DNA of 64,000 bases from Pseudomonas tructae (GCF_004214895.1 NZ_CP035952.1:2676501-2740500); one strand, 5' to 3'. Counted from the first letter of the stretch, positions 47,526 through 56,138 are shown. Notes: generated by a model not told the origin, from the sequence alone. A program made the numbers and translations.

Positions 47526-48205
47526 TCGAACTGCTCCAGCCGTGGTCGATCGAGAATGGCGATGCAGCGGCCTTGCTGGGAGATGATCTTTTCATCGATC
47601 AGGCGGCGGATGATCCGTGAGAAGGTTTCCGGCTGGATCGACAGGTGCCCGGCAATCAACTGCTTGGCCATCGGCAGTTCGAACTGGCGCGCCACCGGTT
47701 GCGCATGCATCAGTTGCCCCAGCAGGTAACGCACCACCCGGTGGGTGGCGTTCTTCAGCGACAGGGTTTCGATTTCATTGACCCGCTGGTGCAGGCGCAC
47801 GCACAGTTTGCCGAGCAGGGCGAAGGTCAACCGGCTGTTGCTTTGCAGCAGGCGCATGTAGGTGCCGGTCGACAGCCGGTACAACTGCGATTGGCCGACT
47901 GCCTCGGCCGAGGCCACATAGTTGGGCGTGTCCATCAGCATCATCGCTTCGGCGAAGGTCTGCCGCGGCCCGATCACCTCAAACACCTTTTCCTGGCCGT
48001 CCGGCGTCAGCCGGTAGATCTTCACCGCCCCGGCGATCACGAAGTAGAACGCCTCGGCCGGCTCGCCCTGGCGGAACAGCGGTTCGCCCTTGTCGACATT
48101 GAGCAGTTGGCTGTTGCCCATCAGTTCATCGAGCTGCTCGTCGTTCAACGGCTCGAACAGGTGGTGGCTGCGCAAAATCTGGTGGTGGACGCGGTGCAGA
48201 ACCAT
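47522..48205 (-). CDS. dnr: NO-responsive Crp/Fnr-family regulator Dnr
   Basis: 227 residues: cyclic-nucleotide-like beta-roll (about 15-130), dimer helix and C-terminal winged helix with the recognition helix S-I-Q-P-E-T-F-S-R-I-I-R-R-L. The N-terminal cysteine cluster of Fnr/Anr is absent, so this is a Dnr/Nnr-type regulator that senses NO through heme rather than O2 through an Fe-S cluster. Location next to norCBD supports the name. AGGAT precedes the ATG. It should bind the TTGAT-N4-ATCAA sites listed here. Confidence 0.93.
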   Translation of the reverse strand: MVLHRVHHQILRSHHLFEPLNDEQLDELMGNSQLLNVDKGEPLFRQGEPAEAFYFVIAGAVKIYRLTPDGQEKVFEVIGPRQTFAEAMMLMDTPNYVASAEAVGQSQLYRLSTGTYMRLLQSNSRLTFALLGKLCVRLHQRVNEIETLSLKNATHRVVRYLLGQLMHAQPVARQFELPMAKQLIAGHLSIQPETFSRIIRRLIDEKIISQQGRCIAILDRPRLEQFE

Positions 48206-48547
48206 GGCAGTTCATCCTCAGGCGGGAAATGGGGTGGTGCATGAGCAAGAGCCGGGCCAGTCGGCATTTGCCGTGTTATCCATGCTGCGGATGGGGCAGG
48301 GTTGAAAATACCCGGAGTCTTTGGGTGATATTTACCCTGGCAGGGTCATTTTTACCCCGATGCTGCCTGCGCCGGCCTGCAATTGCGCCAGGGCACGGCC
48401 CTTGCACAGGGTTGTTCAACAGCCATTGGCAGCCTACGCGGTTATACGCCAGGCGCCTTGACGTGCGACAAGGGCAAGCGAGCGCCAATGGCAGATGATG
48501 ACGCCGGGTTTGTGTGCGGTTCCGGCACCCTGTTAAGGAGAGGCTTG
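48206..48547. promoter_or_regulatory. dnr-nnrS divergent intergenic region
   Basis: 342 bases between divergent dnr and nnrS. It holds a perfect 13-base palindrome ACCCTG-G-CAGGGT (48334-48346) flanked by two TTTACCC motifs, and a weak Anr-like sequence TTGAC-GTGC-GACAA (48458-48471) about 77 bases before nnrS. AAGGAG (about 48535) serves nnrS. No further gene is seen. Confidence 0.55.
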
Positions 48548-49738
48548 ATGCAAGTACTTGATCGCCGTAAAGCGCTGGCCATCGCGCCGCTGCTGCGGCT
48601 GGCGTTCCGGCCGTTGTTCCTCGCCGGCTGTGGCCTGGCGATGCTGGCCATACCGCTGTGGCTGGCCGCTCTCAATGGCGCTCTGGGCAGTTGGCAGCCG
48701 GCCGGCGGCTGGCTGGCCTGGCACCGGCATGAACTGGTGTTCGGATTTGGCCTGGCGATCATTGCCGGCTTTCTGCTGACCGCAGTGCAGACCTGGACCA
48801 GTCAACCGGGCCTCAGTGGCAAGCCGTTGGCAGGCCTGGCGCTGCTGTGGCTGGCAGGACGGCTGGCATGGCTGGGCAATGCGCCCTGGCCGTTGCTGGC
48901 GCTGCTGGAGCTGGGCTTCCCGCTGCTGGTGGCGGTACTGATGGGCAGTACCCTGTGGCGCGTGCGGCAACAACGCAATTACCCGGTGGTGATGGTCCTG
49001 CTGTTGCTGGCGGCCGTCGATGGCTTGGCGGTGTATGGGCTGGTGCAAGGCCACGACGGCTGGCAGCGCCAGGGCGTGCTGGCGGGTATCTGGCTGGTGG
49101 CGGCGATGATGGGCCTGATTGGCGGGCGGGTGATTCCGTTCTTTACCCAGCGCGGCCTGGGCCGGGCCACGGCCGTGGTGCCCTGGCCCTGGCTCGACTG
49201 GCTGTTGCTGGGCGGCTCTGCGCTGGTGGCGGTGCTGTATGCCACAGGCCTGGCGCTGACAGCCAGTACCTGGATCGGCCTGCTGTTCGGCGCCCTGGCG
49301 CTGGGGCATGGCGTACGCCTGTGGCGCTGGCATGATCGCGGGCTGTGGCGGGTACCGCTGCTGTGGTCGCTGCACCTGGCCTACGCCTGGCTGGCGCTGG
49401 CGTGTTTGGGCATGGCCTTGTGGCATGTGGGCATCGGCTTGAACCCGAGCCTGGCCGTGCACTGCCTGACCATCGGCGCCATGGCCGGCCTGATCCTGGC
49501 GATGATCGCCCGGGTCAGCCTTGGCCACACCGGTCGGCCGTTGCAGCCGCCGGCGGGGATGACCCTGGCGTTCATCCTGCTCAACCTGGCCGCAGTCAGC
49601 CGGGTCCTGCTGGTGCTGTGGCTGCCGTTGGGGGGTTTGTGGCTGGCAGGGTTGTGCTGGGTGCTGGCGTTTGCCTTGTATGCCTGGCGCTATGGGCCGA
49701 TGCTGCTGCGCGCCCGGGTCGACGGGCACCCGGGTTAA
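48548..49738 (+). CDS. nnrS: NnrS family heme- and copper-containing membrane protein
   Basis: 396 residues with about twelve predicted helices. The family histidines are visible in W-H-R-H-E-L-V-F-G-F-G, H-L-A-Y-A-W-L and A-V-H-C-L-T-I-G-A-M. NnrS proteins relieve NO or iron-nitrosyl stress during denitrification. The ATG at 48548 follows AAGGAG; longer in-frame extensions are not supported. Two genes downstream lies a CopD-like protein likely cotranscribed. Confidence 0.92.
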   Translation: MQVLDRRKALAIAPLLRLAFRPLFLAGCGLAMLAIPLWLAALNGALGSWQPAGGWLAWHRHELVFGFGLAIIAGFLLTAVQTWTSQPGLSGKPLAGLALLWLAGRLAWLGNAPWPLLALLELGFPLLVAVLMGSTLWRVRQQRNYPVVMVLLLLAAVDGLAVYGLVQGHDGWQRQGVLAGIWLVAAMMGLIGGRVIPFFTQRGLGRATAVVPWPWLDWLLLGGSALVAVLYATGLALTASTWIGLLFGALALGHGVRLWRWHDRGLWRVPLLWSLHLAYAWLALACLGMALWHVGIGLNPSLAVHCLTIGAMAGLILAMIARVSLGHTGRPLQPPAGMTLAFILLNLAAVSRVLLVLWLPLGGLWLAGLCWVLAFALYAWRYGPMLLRARVDGHPG

Positions 49739-49756
49739 GTGCCTGGAGGGGCAAGG

Positions 49757-50194
49757 ATGATCTATCCGTATGTGTTGGTGATTCACCTGTTGGCGGCCAT
49801 CGCCTTTATCGGCACGCTGTTTTTCGAGGTGTTTATCTGGCGTGTGGCACGGCGCCAGGTGCCGCCTGCGGCCCAGTCCGGGGTCGACCAGGCCTTGTCG
49901 CTGCGTTCGCGCAAGGTGCTGCATGGAGTGGTGTTGCTGCTGTATGGCGCAGGCCTGGTGCTGGCCTGGCACCACCGCGCGGCACTGAGCCAGCCGTGGG
50001 CCAGCAGCTTTGCCAGCCTGTTGAGCCTGAAAATCGTCCTGGCCCTGAGCATCATTGGCCACTACCTGCTGCTGGCGTACTGGTTGCAGCGCGGGCGGCT
50101 GAGCGAAGGCCGGGCGTGGTGGATTCGCTGCAGCATACTTGGGCATATGCTGGTGATCGTGGTGCTGGCCAAGGCGATGTTTTATTGGCATTAG
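49757..50194 (+). CDS. CopD-like four-helix membrane protein (copy 2)
   Basis: 145 residues, a paralogue of 30970-31413: both start L/Y-P-x-V/L-L-x-x-H-L-x-A-A-I-A/F-F-I-G-T and end L-A-K-A-M-F-Y. It has four helices with histidines in the first and last. The ATG at 49757 has GGGGCAAGG upstream. Only 18 bases after nnrS, so one transcript. Function unknown; copper, heme or NO-related roles are possible. Confidence 0.77.
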   Translation: MIYPYVLVIHLLAAIAFIGTLFFEVFIWRVARRQVPPAAQSGVDQALSLRSRKVLHGVVLLLYGAGLVLAWHHRAALSQPWASSFASLLSLKIVLALSIIGHYLLLAYWLQRGRLSEGRAWWIRCSILGHMLVIVVLAKAMFYWH

Positions 50195-50197
50195 CAT

Positions 50198-50259
50198 CGC
50201 GGGGCAAGCCCGCTCCCACAGAGATACCTCAAACCCTGTGGGAGCGGGCTTGTCCCGCG
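50198..50259. repeat. REPIN-type inverted REP pair
   Basis: Two 24-base arms, 50198-50221 and 50236-50259, complementary apart from one position (CAAGCCCGCTCCCACAG against CTGTGGGAGCGGGCTTG), with a 14-base spacer. It lies between the convergent CopD-like gene and dnrN and may end both transcripts. Confidence 0.88.
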
Positions 50260-50273
50260 ATAAGGCCGCTACA

Positions 50274-50723
50274 TCAAGCCTGCGCGTTGGTAAACAGCAC
50301 ATCATTCTCCAGCTGAATATGCTCCAGCAAATCCTCGCGAAACTCTTCCAGCCCCCGGTACAGGGTGCGCCAGGTATTGCACGCACCGTCAGGCGCGTTG
50401 ATGTCGTGGGTCAACAGGCTCAGGCGTGCCAGCGCCTCTCCATGCTGGTCATGCTCAAGGCGCATCACCTGGATCGGCGCCGAGGCCTGGCGGCCCATGC
50501 CCCGTTGCAGCAGCGGGAACAGCACCTGTTCTTCCTTGAGCATGTGCCCTTCAAGTTCCTGCTGCATGTCCTGCAGGTGATCGGCCAGGCCATTGGGGCA
50601 CTGTTCATGGCCGCCGTGGACCTGCTCCACACGGCGGGCCAGGCGGATCAGTTCCGGCAGTTGCTGACGGTGGCGGTCGTGATAACGGGTGAGGATGTGG
50701 GCGATCAGTTCGGTCGGGTTCAT
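50274..50723 (-). CDS. Hemerythrin-type di-iron repair protein (DnrN/YtfE-like, short form)
   Basis: 149 residues made of a four-helix hemerythrin-like domain. Iron ligands are spread as in the family: R-Y-H-D-R-H, V-H-G-G-H, E-G-H-M-L-K-E-E, L-E-H-D-Q-H and E-H-I-Q-L-E-N-D. Proteins of this class repair Fe-S clusters after NO damage. The N-terminal ScdA domain of full-length YtfE is missing. It is divergent from norR and has its own sigma-54 element with NorR sites upstream, so it is likely the NorR target. Confidence 0.87.
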   Translation of the reverse strand: MNPTELIAHILTRYHDRHRQQLPELIRLARRVEQVHGGHEQCPNGLADHLQDMQQELEGHMLKEEQVLFPLLQRGMGRQASAPIQVMRLEHDQHGEALARLSLLTHDINAPDGACNTWRTLYRGLEEFREDLLEHIQLENDVLFTNAQA

Positions 50724-50761
50724 CGGGCTTCCTGGTTCGTGTGTAAGGATTGCCAGGTGGT

Positions 50762-50777
50762 TGCATCGCCCATGCCA
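50762..50777 (-). promoter_or_regulatory. Sigma-54 promoter of the dnrN-like gene
   Basis: Read on the minus strand: TGGCAT-GGGCG-ATGCA. The invariant GG and GC are ten bases apart as required, and the consensus TGGCAC-N5-TTGCA is missed at two positions. The predicted start near 50752 leaves a 5' leader of about 29 bases. Confidence 0.78.
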
Positions 50778-50817
50778 GCTTTACTTGCGCGAAATCAAGG
50801 GCAATTGTGCGGGGTGT

Positions 50818-50873
50818 GGTGAAATTCACCCGATACTTCAGGGTAGAGACAACCACAGAGGGTGATGACTACC
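50818..50873. promoter_or_regulatory. Three NorR binding sites (GGT-N7-ACC)
   Basis: GGTGAAATTCACC (50818-50830), GGTAGAGACAACC (50842-50854) and GGTGATGACTACC (50861-50873). All three match the NorR motif GGT-N7-ACC reported for Ralstonia (E. coli core GT-N7-AC). They lie 70-115 bases upstream of the predicted dnrN start, the usual place for an enhancer. The third covers the norR start region, suggesting autoregulation. Confidence 0.83.
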
Positions 50874-52394
50874 ATGTTGCGTGAAAGCCTGGCCGCCGAC
50901 CTGATCGTCGAGTTGCCCAATGCCGTGCGCTTGCAGCGCCTGGTGCAGACCCTGCGCGAATACTTCAACTGTGGCGCCGTCGGCCTGCTGCGCCTGGAGG
51001 GTGACAGCCTGCGTCCGCTGGCCTGCATCGGCCTGGTCCACGAGGCCCTGGGCAGGCGTTTCGTGATTGCCCAGCATCCGCGCCTGGCCGCGATCATGGC
51101 CTCGCGCGAGCCGACCTGGTTCGAGCCCGACAGCCGTCTGCCTGACCCTTACGACGGCTTGCTCGACACCGCCGTGCACGAGCCCCTGGCGGTGCATGAC
51201 TGCATGGGCGTCAGCCTGTACGTGGAGGGCCAGCTGTGGGGCGCGATCACCCTCGATGCCCTGCAGGCCGGGACGTTCGGCAGTGACGCCCGCGATGAGC
51301 TCAAGCGCTGCACCCTGCAGATCGAAGCGGCCCTGCGGGTCACCCGCCTGGAGCAGGAGAACCGCAGCCTGCGCCTGTCGCGTAGCGACACCCAAGACCC
51401 GCGCAGGCCGGTGGAAGAGGCCGAGATCCTTGGTCACAGTGCGGTGCTGCAGCAGTTGCTCAACGAAATAGACGTCCTGGCCGACGCTGAGCTGCCCGTA
51501 TTGCTGCTGGGCGAGACCGGGGTCGGCAAGGAGCTGTTCGCCCGCCGCCTGCATCGCCTGTCGCGACGCAGTCACAAGCCGCTGATCCAGGTCAACTGCG
51601 CAGCCTTGCCCGAATCCCTGGCCGAAAGCGAGCTGTTCGGCCATGTCAAAGGCGCCTTCTCCGGTGCCAGCAGCGACCGCGCCGGGCGCTTCGATGCCGC
51701 CAACGGCGGCACGCTGTTTCTCGATGAGGTCGGCGAGCTGCCGTTGAGTGTCCAGGCCAAGCTGCTGCGGACTTTGCAGAACGGTGAAATCCAGCGCCTG
51801 GGCGCCGACAAGCCGTTGCACGTGGATGTGCGCATCATCGCCGCCACCAACCGGCATTTGCCCGACAGCATTCGCGATGGCCTGTTTCGCGCCGACCTCT
51901 ACCATCGCCTGTCGGTGTACCCGCTGCCGATCCCGCCGCTGCGCGAGCGCGGCAACGATGTGTTGATGATTGCCGGGCAGTTTCTCGAACTCAACCGCAC
52001 GCGCCTGGGCCTGCGCGGCCTGCGCTTGTCGGCGGCGGCCGAGCGGGCACTGCTGGCCTATGCCTGGCCGGGCAATGTGCGTGAACTTGAGCATGTGATC
52101 AGCCGCGCCGCGCTCAAGCAGCTCAGCCGCGACGGCAGCCGCAACCTGATCATCACCCTGGAGCCCGAGGTGCTCGATCTCGACAGCGCACCGTCCGTAA
52201 CACCGCTGGCCGACGTGCCGGTGCACCCCGGCCTGGCCTTTGCCTCCCTCGGTGAGGCCGTCGATGCCTGCCAGCGCCAGGCCATTCTCCAGGCCCTGCG
52301 CATAAGCTGCGACAACTGGGCCAGTGCCGCGCGCTTGCTGGCGGTAGACCCCAGCAACCTGCACAAACTGGCCCGACGCCTGGGCCTCAAGTAA
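50865..52394 (+). CDS. norR: NO-sensing sigma-54 activator NorR
   Basis: 509 residues: N-terminal GAF domain (1-165) holding the mononuclear iron that binds NO (Asp131 in I-T-L-D-A-L is conserved), AAA+ domain with Walker A G-E-T-G-V-G-K-E (216-223), sigma-54 contact loop G-A-F-S-G-A (263-268, Ser replacing the usual Thr) and C-terminal Fis-type helix-turn-helix. AGAGGG lies before the ATGs at 50865 and 50874; either may be used. NorR turns on NO detoxification genes, here most likely the divergent di-iron protein. Confidence 0.94.
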   Translation: MTTMLRESLAADLIVELPNAVRLQRLVQTLREYFNCGAVGLLRLEGDSLRPLACIGLVHEALGRRFVIAQHPRLAAIMASREPTWFEPDSRLPDPYDGLLDTAVHEPLAVHDCMGVSLYVEGQLWGAITLDALQAGTFGSDARDELKRCTLQIEAALRVTRLEQENRSLRLSRSDTQDPRRPVEEAEILGHSAVLQQLLNEIDVLADAELPVLLLGETGVGKELFARRLHRLSRRSHKPLIQVNCAALPESLAESELFGHVKGAFSGASSDRAGRFDAANGGTLFLDEVGELPLSVQAKLLRTLQNGEIQRLGADKPLHVDVRIIAATNRHLPDSIRDGLFRADLYHRLSVYPLPIPPLRERGNDVLMIAGQFLELNRTRLGLRGLRLSAAAERALLAYAWPGNVRELEHVISRAALKQLSRDGSRNLIITLEPEVLDLDSAPSVTPLADVPVHPGLAFASLGEAVDACQRQAILQALRISCDNWASAARLLAVDPSNLHKLARRLGLK

Positions 52395-52405
52395 CGGCTG
52401 CGGTG

Positions 52406-52419
52406 TTGATGGTGATCAA
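52406..52419 (+). promoter_or_regulatory. Anr/Dnr box before pdxH
   Basis: TTGAT-GGTG-ATCAA, a perfect consensus match, 56 bases before the pdxH ATG. Confidence 0.88.
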
Positions 52420-52475
52420 GGTGGGGTGGGGGCGCAGCTTACAGACTGCGCACAACTTCACAGGAGATCACCGCC

Positions 52476-53123
52476 ATGCCACTGTCCCTTGCCCAGATGC
52501 GTCGCAACTACACCCTCGGTGGCCTGCAGGAGGCCGCTGCGCCCCTGGAGCCGCTGAGCCTGTTTGCGCAGTGGCTGGCGCAGGCCCGCGAGACCGAACG
52601 CGAGCCGGTCGAGGCCAACAGCATGCACCTGGCCACCGTCGACGCCGAGGGCCGCCCGCACTGCCGGGTGCTGTTGCTCAAGGGCTTTGACCAGGAGGGT
52701 TTTACTTTTTTTGGCAACTACCAGAGCGCCAAGGGCCAGGAGCTGGCGGCCAACCCCTATGCGGCAATGACCTTCTTCTGGCCGGGGCTGGAGCGCCAGG
52801 TGCGTATCGAGGGGCCGGTGGCGCGCATTGATTCGCAGCTTTCCGATCGCTATTTCGATTCACGCCCCGAAGCCAGCCGCCTGGGCGCCTGGGCGTCGCC
52901 GCAGAGCCAGCCACTGGCCGACCGTGATGAGCTGCAAGCCTTGCTGGCGCAGACCATCCGCCGCTTCGTCGAACAGCCGCTGCGCCGCCCCGAGCACTGG
53001 GGCGGATACTGCCTCAAACCCGAGCGCATGGAGTTCTGGCAGGGCCGGGCCGACCGCCTGCATGACCGTCTCGACTACCGCCATCACGGCGGACAGTGGA
53101 CCCGCCAGCGCCTGGCGCCCTGA
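52476..53123 (+). CDS. pdxH: Pyridoxine/pyridoxamine 5'-phosphate oxidase-type flavoenzyme
   Basis: 215 residues matching Pdx[11 protein letters not shown] (substrate start), R-V-L-L-L-K-G-F (FMN binding), [10 protein letters not shown] (FMN phosphate), E-R-Q-V-R-I-E-G and the C-terminal signature [14 protein letters not shown]. The enzyme makes pyridoxal phosphate with O2, which makes a perfect Anr/Dnr box before it puzzling. It could be a second paralogue used at low oxygen. It heads a block with moaB and moeA. Confidence 0.92.
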   Translation: MPLSLAQMRRNYTLGGLQEAAAPLEPLSLFAQWLAQARETEREPVEANSMHLATVDAEGRPHCRVLLLKGFDQEGFTFFGNYQSAKGQELAANPYAAMTFFWPGLERQVRIEGPVARIDSQLSDRYFDSRPEASRLGAWASPQSQPLADRDELQALLAQTIRRFVEQPLRRPEHWGGYCLKPERMEFWQGRADRLHDRLDYRHHGGQWTRQRLAP

Positions 53124-53212
53124 GCGCAAGAGATACCTCCAAGGAGGAATAGGTTCGCCCAGGCTTTAGGTTCAGGCTTTGGCCCATCCACATTTCACGG
53201 GAAGCCCAGGCC

Positions 53213-53767
53213 ATGGCCCATCTGGCGCAACGCAGCTTTACCCCCTTGAACATCGCCGTGCTGACCATCAGCGACACGCGCACCTTCGCCACCGACAGCT
53301 CCGGGCAGACCCTGGTCGACCTGCTGCAAGCGGCGGGGCATGTGCTGGTCGAGCGCGACCTGGTCAAGGACGATATCTACCAGATCCGTGCGAGCCTTTC
53401 GCGCTGGATCGCCGACCCCGCAGTGCAGGTGGTGCTGACCACCGGGGGTACCGGCTTCACCGTCCGCGACAACACCCCGCAAGCGGTGCTGCCGTTGCTG
53501 GACAAGCATGTCGAAGGCTTTGGCGAGTTGTTCCGCCAGGTCTCACTGGCCGAGATTGGTATGTCCAGCCTGCAGTCCCGGGCCTTGGCGGGGATGAGCA
53601 ACGGCGTGCTGGTGTGCTGTGTGCCCGGCTCGCCCGGGGCCTGTCGCACGGCCTGGACGCAGATCCTCGAAAACCAGCTGGACAGCCGCACCGGCCCGTG
53701 CAACTTCGCGCCGCACCTCAAGGTCCAGGCCGAGCAGGCCCTTGAGGCCTGTGGAGCGCGGCCATGA
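53213..53767 (+). CDS. moaB: Molybdenum cofactor biosynthesis protein MoaB
   Basis: 184 residues with the MoCF-binding fold: I-A-V-L-T-I-S-D-T-R, V-V-L-T-T-G-G-T-G-F and G-S-P-G-A-C-R-T-A-W. It adenylylates molybdopterin before metal insertion. It overlaps moeA by four bases. In this anaerobic context it probably serves nitrate reductase. Confidence 0.94.
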   Translation: MAHLAQRSFTPLNIAVLTISDTRTFATDSSGQTLVDLLQAAGHVLVERDLVKDDIYQIRASLSRWIADPAVQVVLTTGGTGFTVRDNTPQAVLPLLDKHVEGFGELFRQVSLAEIGMSSLQSRALAGMSNGVLVCCVPGSPGACRTAWTQILENQLDSRTGPCNFAPHLKVQAEQALEACGARP

Positions 53768-54999
53768 GCGCGCCGGTCTGCGACAGCGGCAAGCTGATAC
53801 CGGTCGATCAGGCCATCCGTCATTTGCTCGAACAGGCACCCGCACCGCCGGCGGCGCAGACGCTGGTGCTCGAACACGCCCTGAGCCGCGTACTGGCCGT
53901 TGATATCCATGCCCCGCGCAGCCTGCCGGGCTGGGACAACAGCGCCATGGACGGCTTTGCCTTCCGGGCCGCCGACCTGTCGGCCGCTGGCGGTTGCCTG
54001 AGCCTGGCCGGGCGCATCGCCGCCGGTCAGCAGGCCAGCGTTGCGTTGCAGCCCGGGCAGGCGGTGCGGATCTTCACCGGAGCACCCTTGCCGCCGGGCG
54101 CCGACACCGTGGCCCCCCAAGAGCTGTGCCGGGTCGAGGGCGAACAGGTCTGGCTGCCGGCCGCAAGCCTGGGTGAGCACGTGCGCAAGGCTGGCGAGGA
54201 GGTGCGCGAAGGCCACCTGCTGCTGCAAGCCGGCAAGCGCCTGCGCGCCCAGGAGCTGGGCCTGCTGGCCGCCTGCGGGGTGGCCTGGGTCGAGGTCTAC
54301 CGGCCTTTACGCGTCGGCCTGCTGAGCAGCGGCGATGAGCTGCGTGAGCCTGGCCAACCCCTGGCCCCGGGGCAGATCTACAACAGTAACCGCTATTGCC
54401 TGAGCGCCCTGTTGCAAGGCTGGGGCGTGGAAGTACATGACTACGGCGTGATGGCCGACGAACTGGCGGCCAGCAAGCACGCGCTGAACCTGGCGGCGTC
54501 CGAATGCGACCTGTTGCTGACCTCGGGCGGGGTTTCGGTGGGGGAGGAGGATCACCTCAAGCAGGCGATCCAGGAACTGGGCAGTGTCGATTTCTGGCGC
54601 CTGGCGATCCAGCCGGGCAAGCCCCTGGCTTTTGGCGAGGTGGCGGGCCGGCCGTGGATCGGCCTGCCGGGCAATCCGGCTGCGGCGCTGATCACCGCAT
54701 TGGTGGTGGTACGGCCCTTCCTGTTGCGCGCCCAGGGCGTGCGCGATGTGCTGCCGCGTCCGGTGGCGCTGCCTGCCGGTTTCGATTGGCTGCAGCGCAA
54801 CAAGCGCCGCCAGTACCTGCGTGCGCGGCTGCTGCCCGAGGCGGGCGGTCAGTCCAGCGTGCAACTGCACCCTCAGCAAAGCTCGGCAATGCTCAGCGCC
54901 GCCTGCTGGGCCGATGGCCTGGCAGTGGTGGACTGCGAGCAGCAGGTGCACAAGCACGACAGCGTGCAGTTCCTGTCATTTGCCGAGCTGATGCAGTGA
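53764..54999 (+). CDS. moeA: Molybdopterin molybdenumtransferase MoeA
   Basis: 411 residues. The N-terminal MoeA domain contains L-P-G-W-D-N-S-A-M-D-G-F-A (family signature), I-F-T-G-A-P-L-P-P-G-A-D-T-V, and the MoCF domain has L-L-T-S-G-G-V-S-V-G-E-E-D. It inserts molybdate into adenylylated molybdopterin. Translationally coupled to moaB. Confidence 0.95.
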   Translation: MSAPVCDSGKLIPVDQAIRHLLEQAPAPPAAQTLVLEHALSRVLAVDIHAPRSLPGWDNSAMDGFAFRAADLSAAGGCLSLAGRIAAGQQASVALQPGQAVRIFTGAPLPPGADTVAPQELCRVEGEQVWLPAASLGEHVRKAGEEVREGHLLLQAGKRLRAQELGLLAACGVAWVEVYRPLRVGLLSSGDELREPGQPLAPGQIYNSNRYCLSALLQGWGVEVHDYGVMADELAASKHALNLAASECDLLLTSGGVSVGEEDHLKQAIQELGSVDFWRLAIQPGKPLAFGEVAGRPWIGLPGNPAAALITALVVVRPFLLRAQGVRDVLPRPVALPAGFDWLQRNKRRQYLRARLLPEAGGQSSVQLHPQQSSAMLSAACWADGLAVVDCEQQVHKHDSVQFLSFAELMQ

Positions 55000-55005
55000 G
55001 CGGCC

Positions 55006-55019
55006 TTGATTGCCGTCAA
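55006..55019 (+). promoter_or_regulatory. Anr/Dnr box before ubiUVT
   Basis: TTGAT-TGCC-GTCAA, one mismatch from the consensus, about 120 bases before the ubiU ATG. Confidence 0.75.
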
Positions 55020-55132
55020 GGTTCTACTGGGAGCGCTGGCTAGACTGGCAGCGCTTTTTCCAGTGCTCCGGGCCGGCTCGAGGTTTTCGCGTGCAGGCCA
55101 GTGGAGATAGGTTTCTTTGATGAGGAAAACCC

Positions 55133-56128
55133 ATGCAACTGGTCTGCCCGGCAGGCAACCTGCCTGCACTCAAAGCCGCGGTGCGCCATGGCGCCGATGC
55201 GGTCTATGTCGGCTTTCGCGATGACACCAACGCCCGGCACTTTGCCGGCCTGAACATGGACGACAAGCAGTTCGACGCCGCTGTCGCCCATATCCGCCAA
55301 CACCAGCGCAAGCTGTATGTCGCGGTCAACACCTACCCGCAGCCCCAGGGCTGGGAGCGTTGGCAACGGGCGGTGGATCGCGCCGCCGACCATGGCGTCG
55401 ATGCCATGATTGCCGCCGACCCCGGGGTGCTGGGCTATGCGGCCGAGCGCCATCCGCAACTGAACCTGCACCTGTCGGTCCAGGGCTCGGCCACCAACGC
55501 CCGTGCGCTGGCGTTCTACGTCGAGCACTACAACATTCGCCGCGCGGTGTTGCCCCGGGTGCTGTCCCTGGCCCAGGTGCGCCAGGTGGCGGCCAGCGCC
55601 ACGGTGCCGATCGAGGTGTTCGCCTTCGGCAGCCTGTGCATCATGGCCGAGGGGCGTTGCCACCTGTCCTCGTACATCACCGGCGAGTCGCCGAACCTGT
55701 GTGGCGTCTGCTCGCCCGCCAAGGCGGTGCGCTGGAGCGAAGACGCCGAGGGCTTGAGTGCGCGCCTGAGCGAAGTGCTGATCGACCGCTATCAACCCGA
55801 CGAGCCCGCCGGCTATCCGACCCTGTGCAAGGGCCGCTTCGTGGTCGACGGCAAGCGCTTCCATGCCCTGGAAGAGCCCACCAGCCTCGACACCCTCGAC
55901 CTGCTGCCGGAGCTTGCCGCCATGGGTGTCGAGGCGGTGAAGATCGAGGGCCGCCAGCGCAGCCCGGCCTATGTCGAGCAGGTCACCCAGGTCTGGCGCG
56001 CCGCGCTCGACGCCCACCGCCTGGCGCCGCAACGCTTCACGGTCAAGGACCAGTGGCGCCAGGTGCTGGCCGGTTTGTCCGAAGGCAGCCAGACCACCCT
56101 GGGTGCTTACCATCGATCATGGCAATGA
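55133..56128 (+). CDS. ubiU: O2-independent ubiquinone hydroxylation protein UbiU
   Basis: 331 residues of the U32 peptidase-like family. The four cluster ligands of UbiU appear at the same positions as in E. coli: C169, C176, C193 and C232. With UbiV it hydroxylates the quinone ring without oxygen, using prephenate as oxygen donor (family knowledge). The order ubiU-ubiV-ubiT and the upstream Anr-type box fit. Confidence 0.95.
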   Translation: MQLVCPAGNLPALKAAVRHGADAVYVGFRDDTNARHFAGLNMDDKQFDAAVAHIRQHQRKLYVAVNTYPQPQGWERWQRAVDRAADHGVDAMIAADPGVLGYAAERHPQLNLHLSVQGSATNARALAFYVEHYNIRRAVLPRVLSLAQVRQVAASATVPIEVFAFGSLCIMAEGRCHLSSYITGESPNLCGVCSPAKAVRWSEDAEGLSARLSEVLIDRYQPDEPAGYPTLCKGRFVVDGKRFHALEEPTSLDTLDLLPELAAMGVEAVKIEGRQRSPAYVEQVTQVWRAALDAHRLAPQRFTVKDQWRQVLAGLSEGSQTTLGAYHRSWQ

Positions 56129-56138
56129 GGGACTGCAC

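Noticed and set aside
50785..50798. TTGCG-CGAA-ATCAA as an Anr/Dnr site near dnrN
   Set aside because: Only one half-site is good; the NorR/sigma-54 signals in the same gap explain regulation better.
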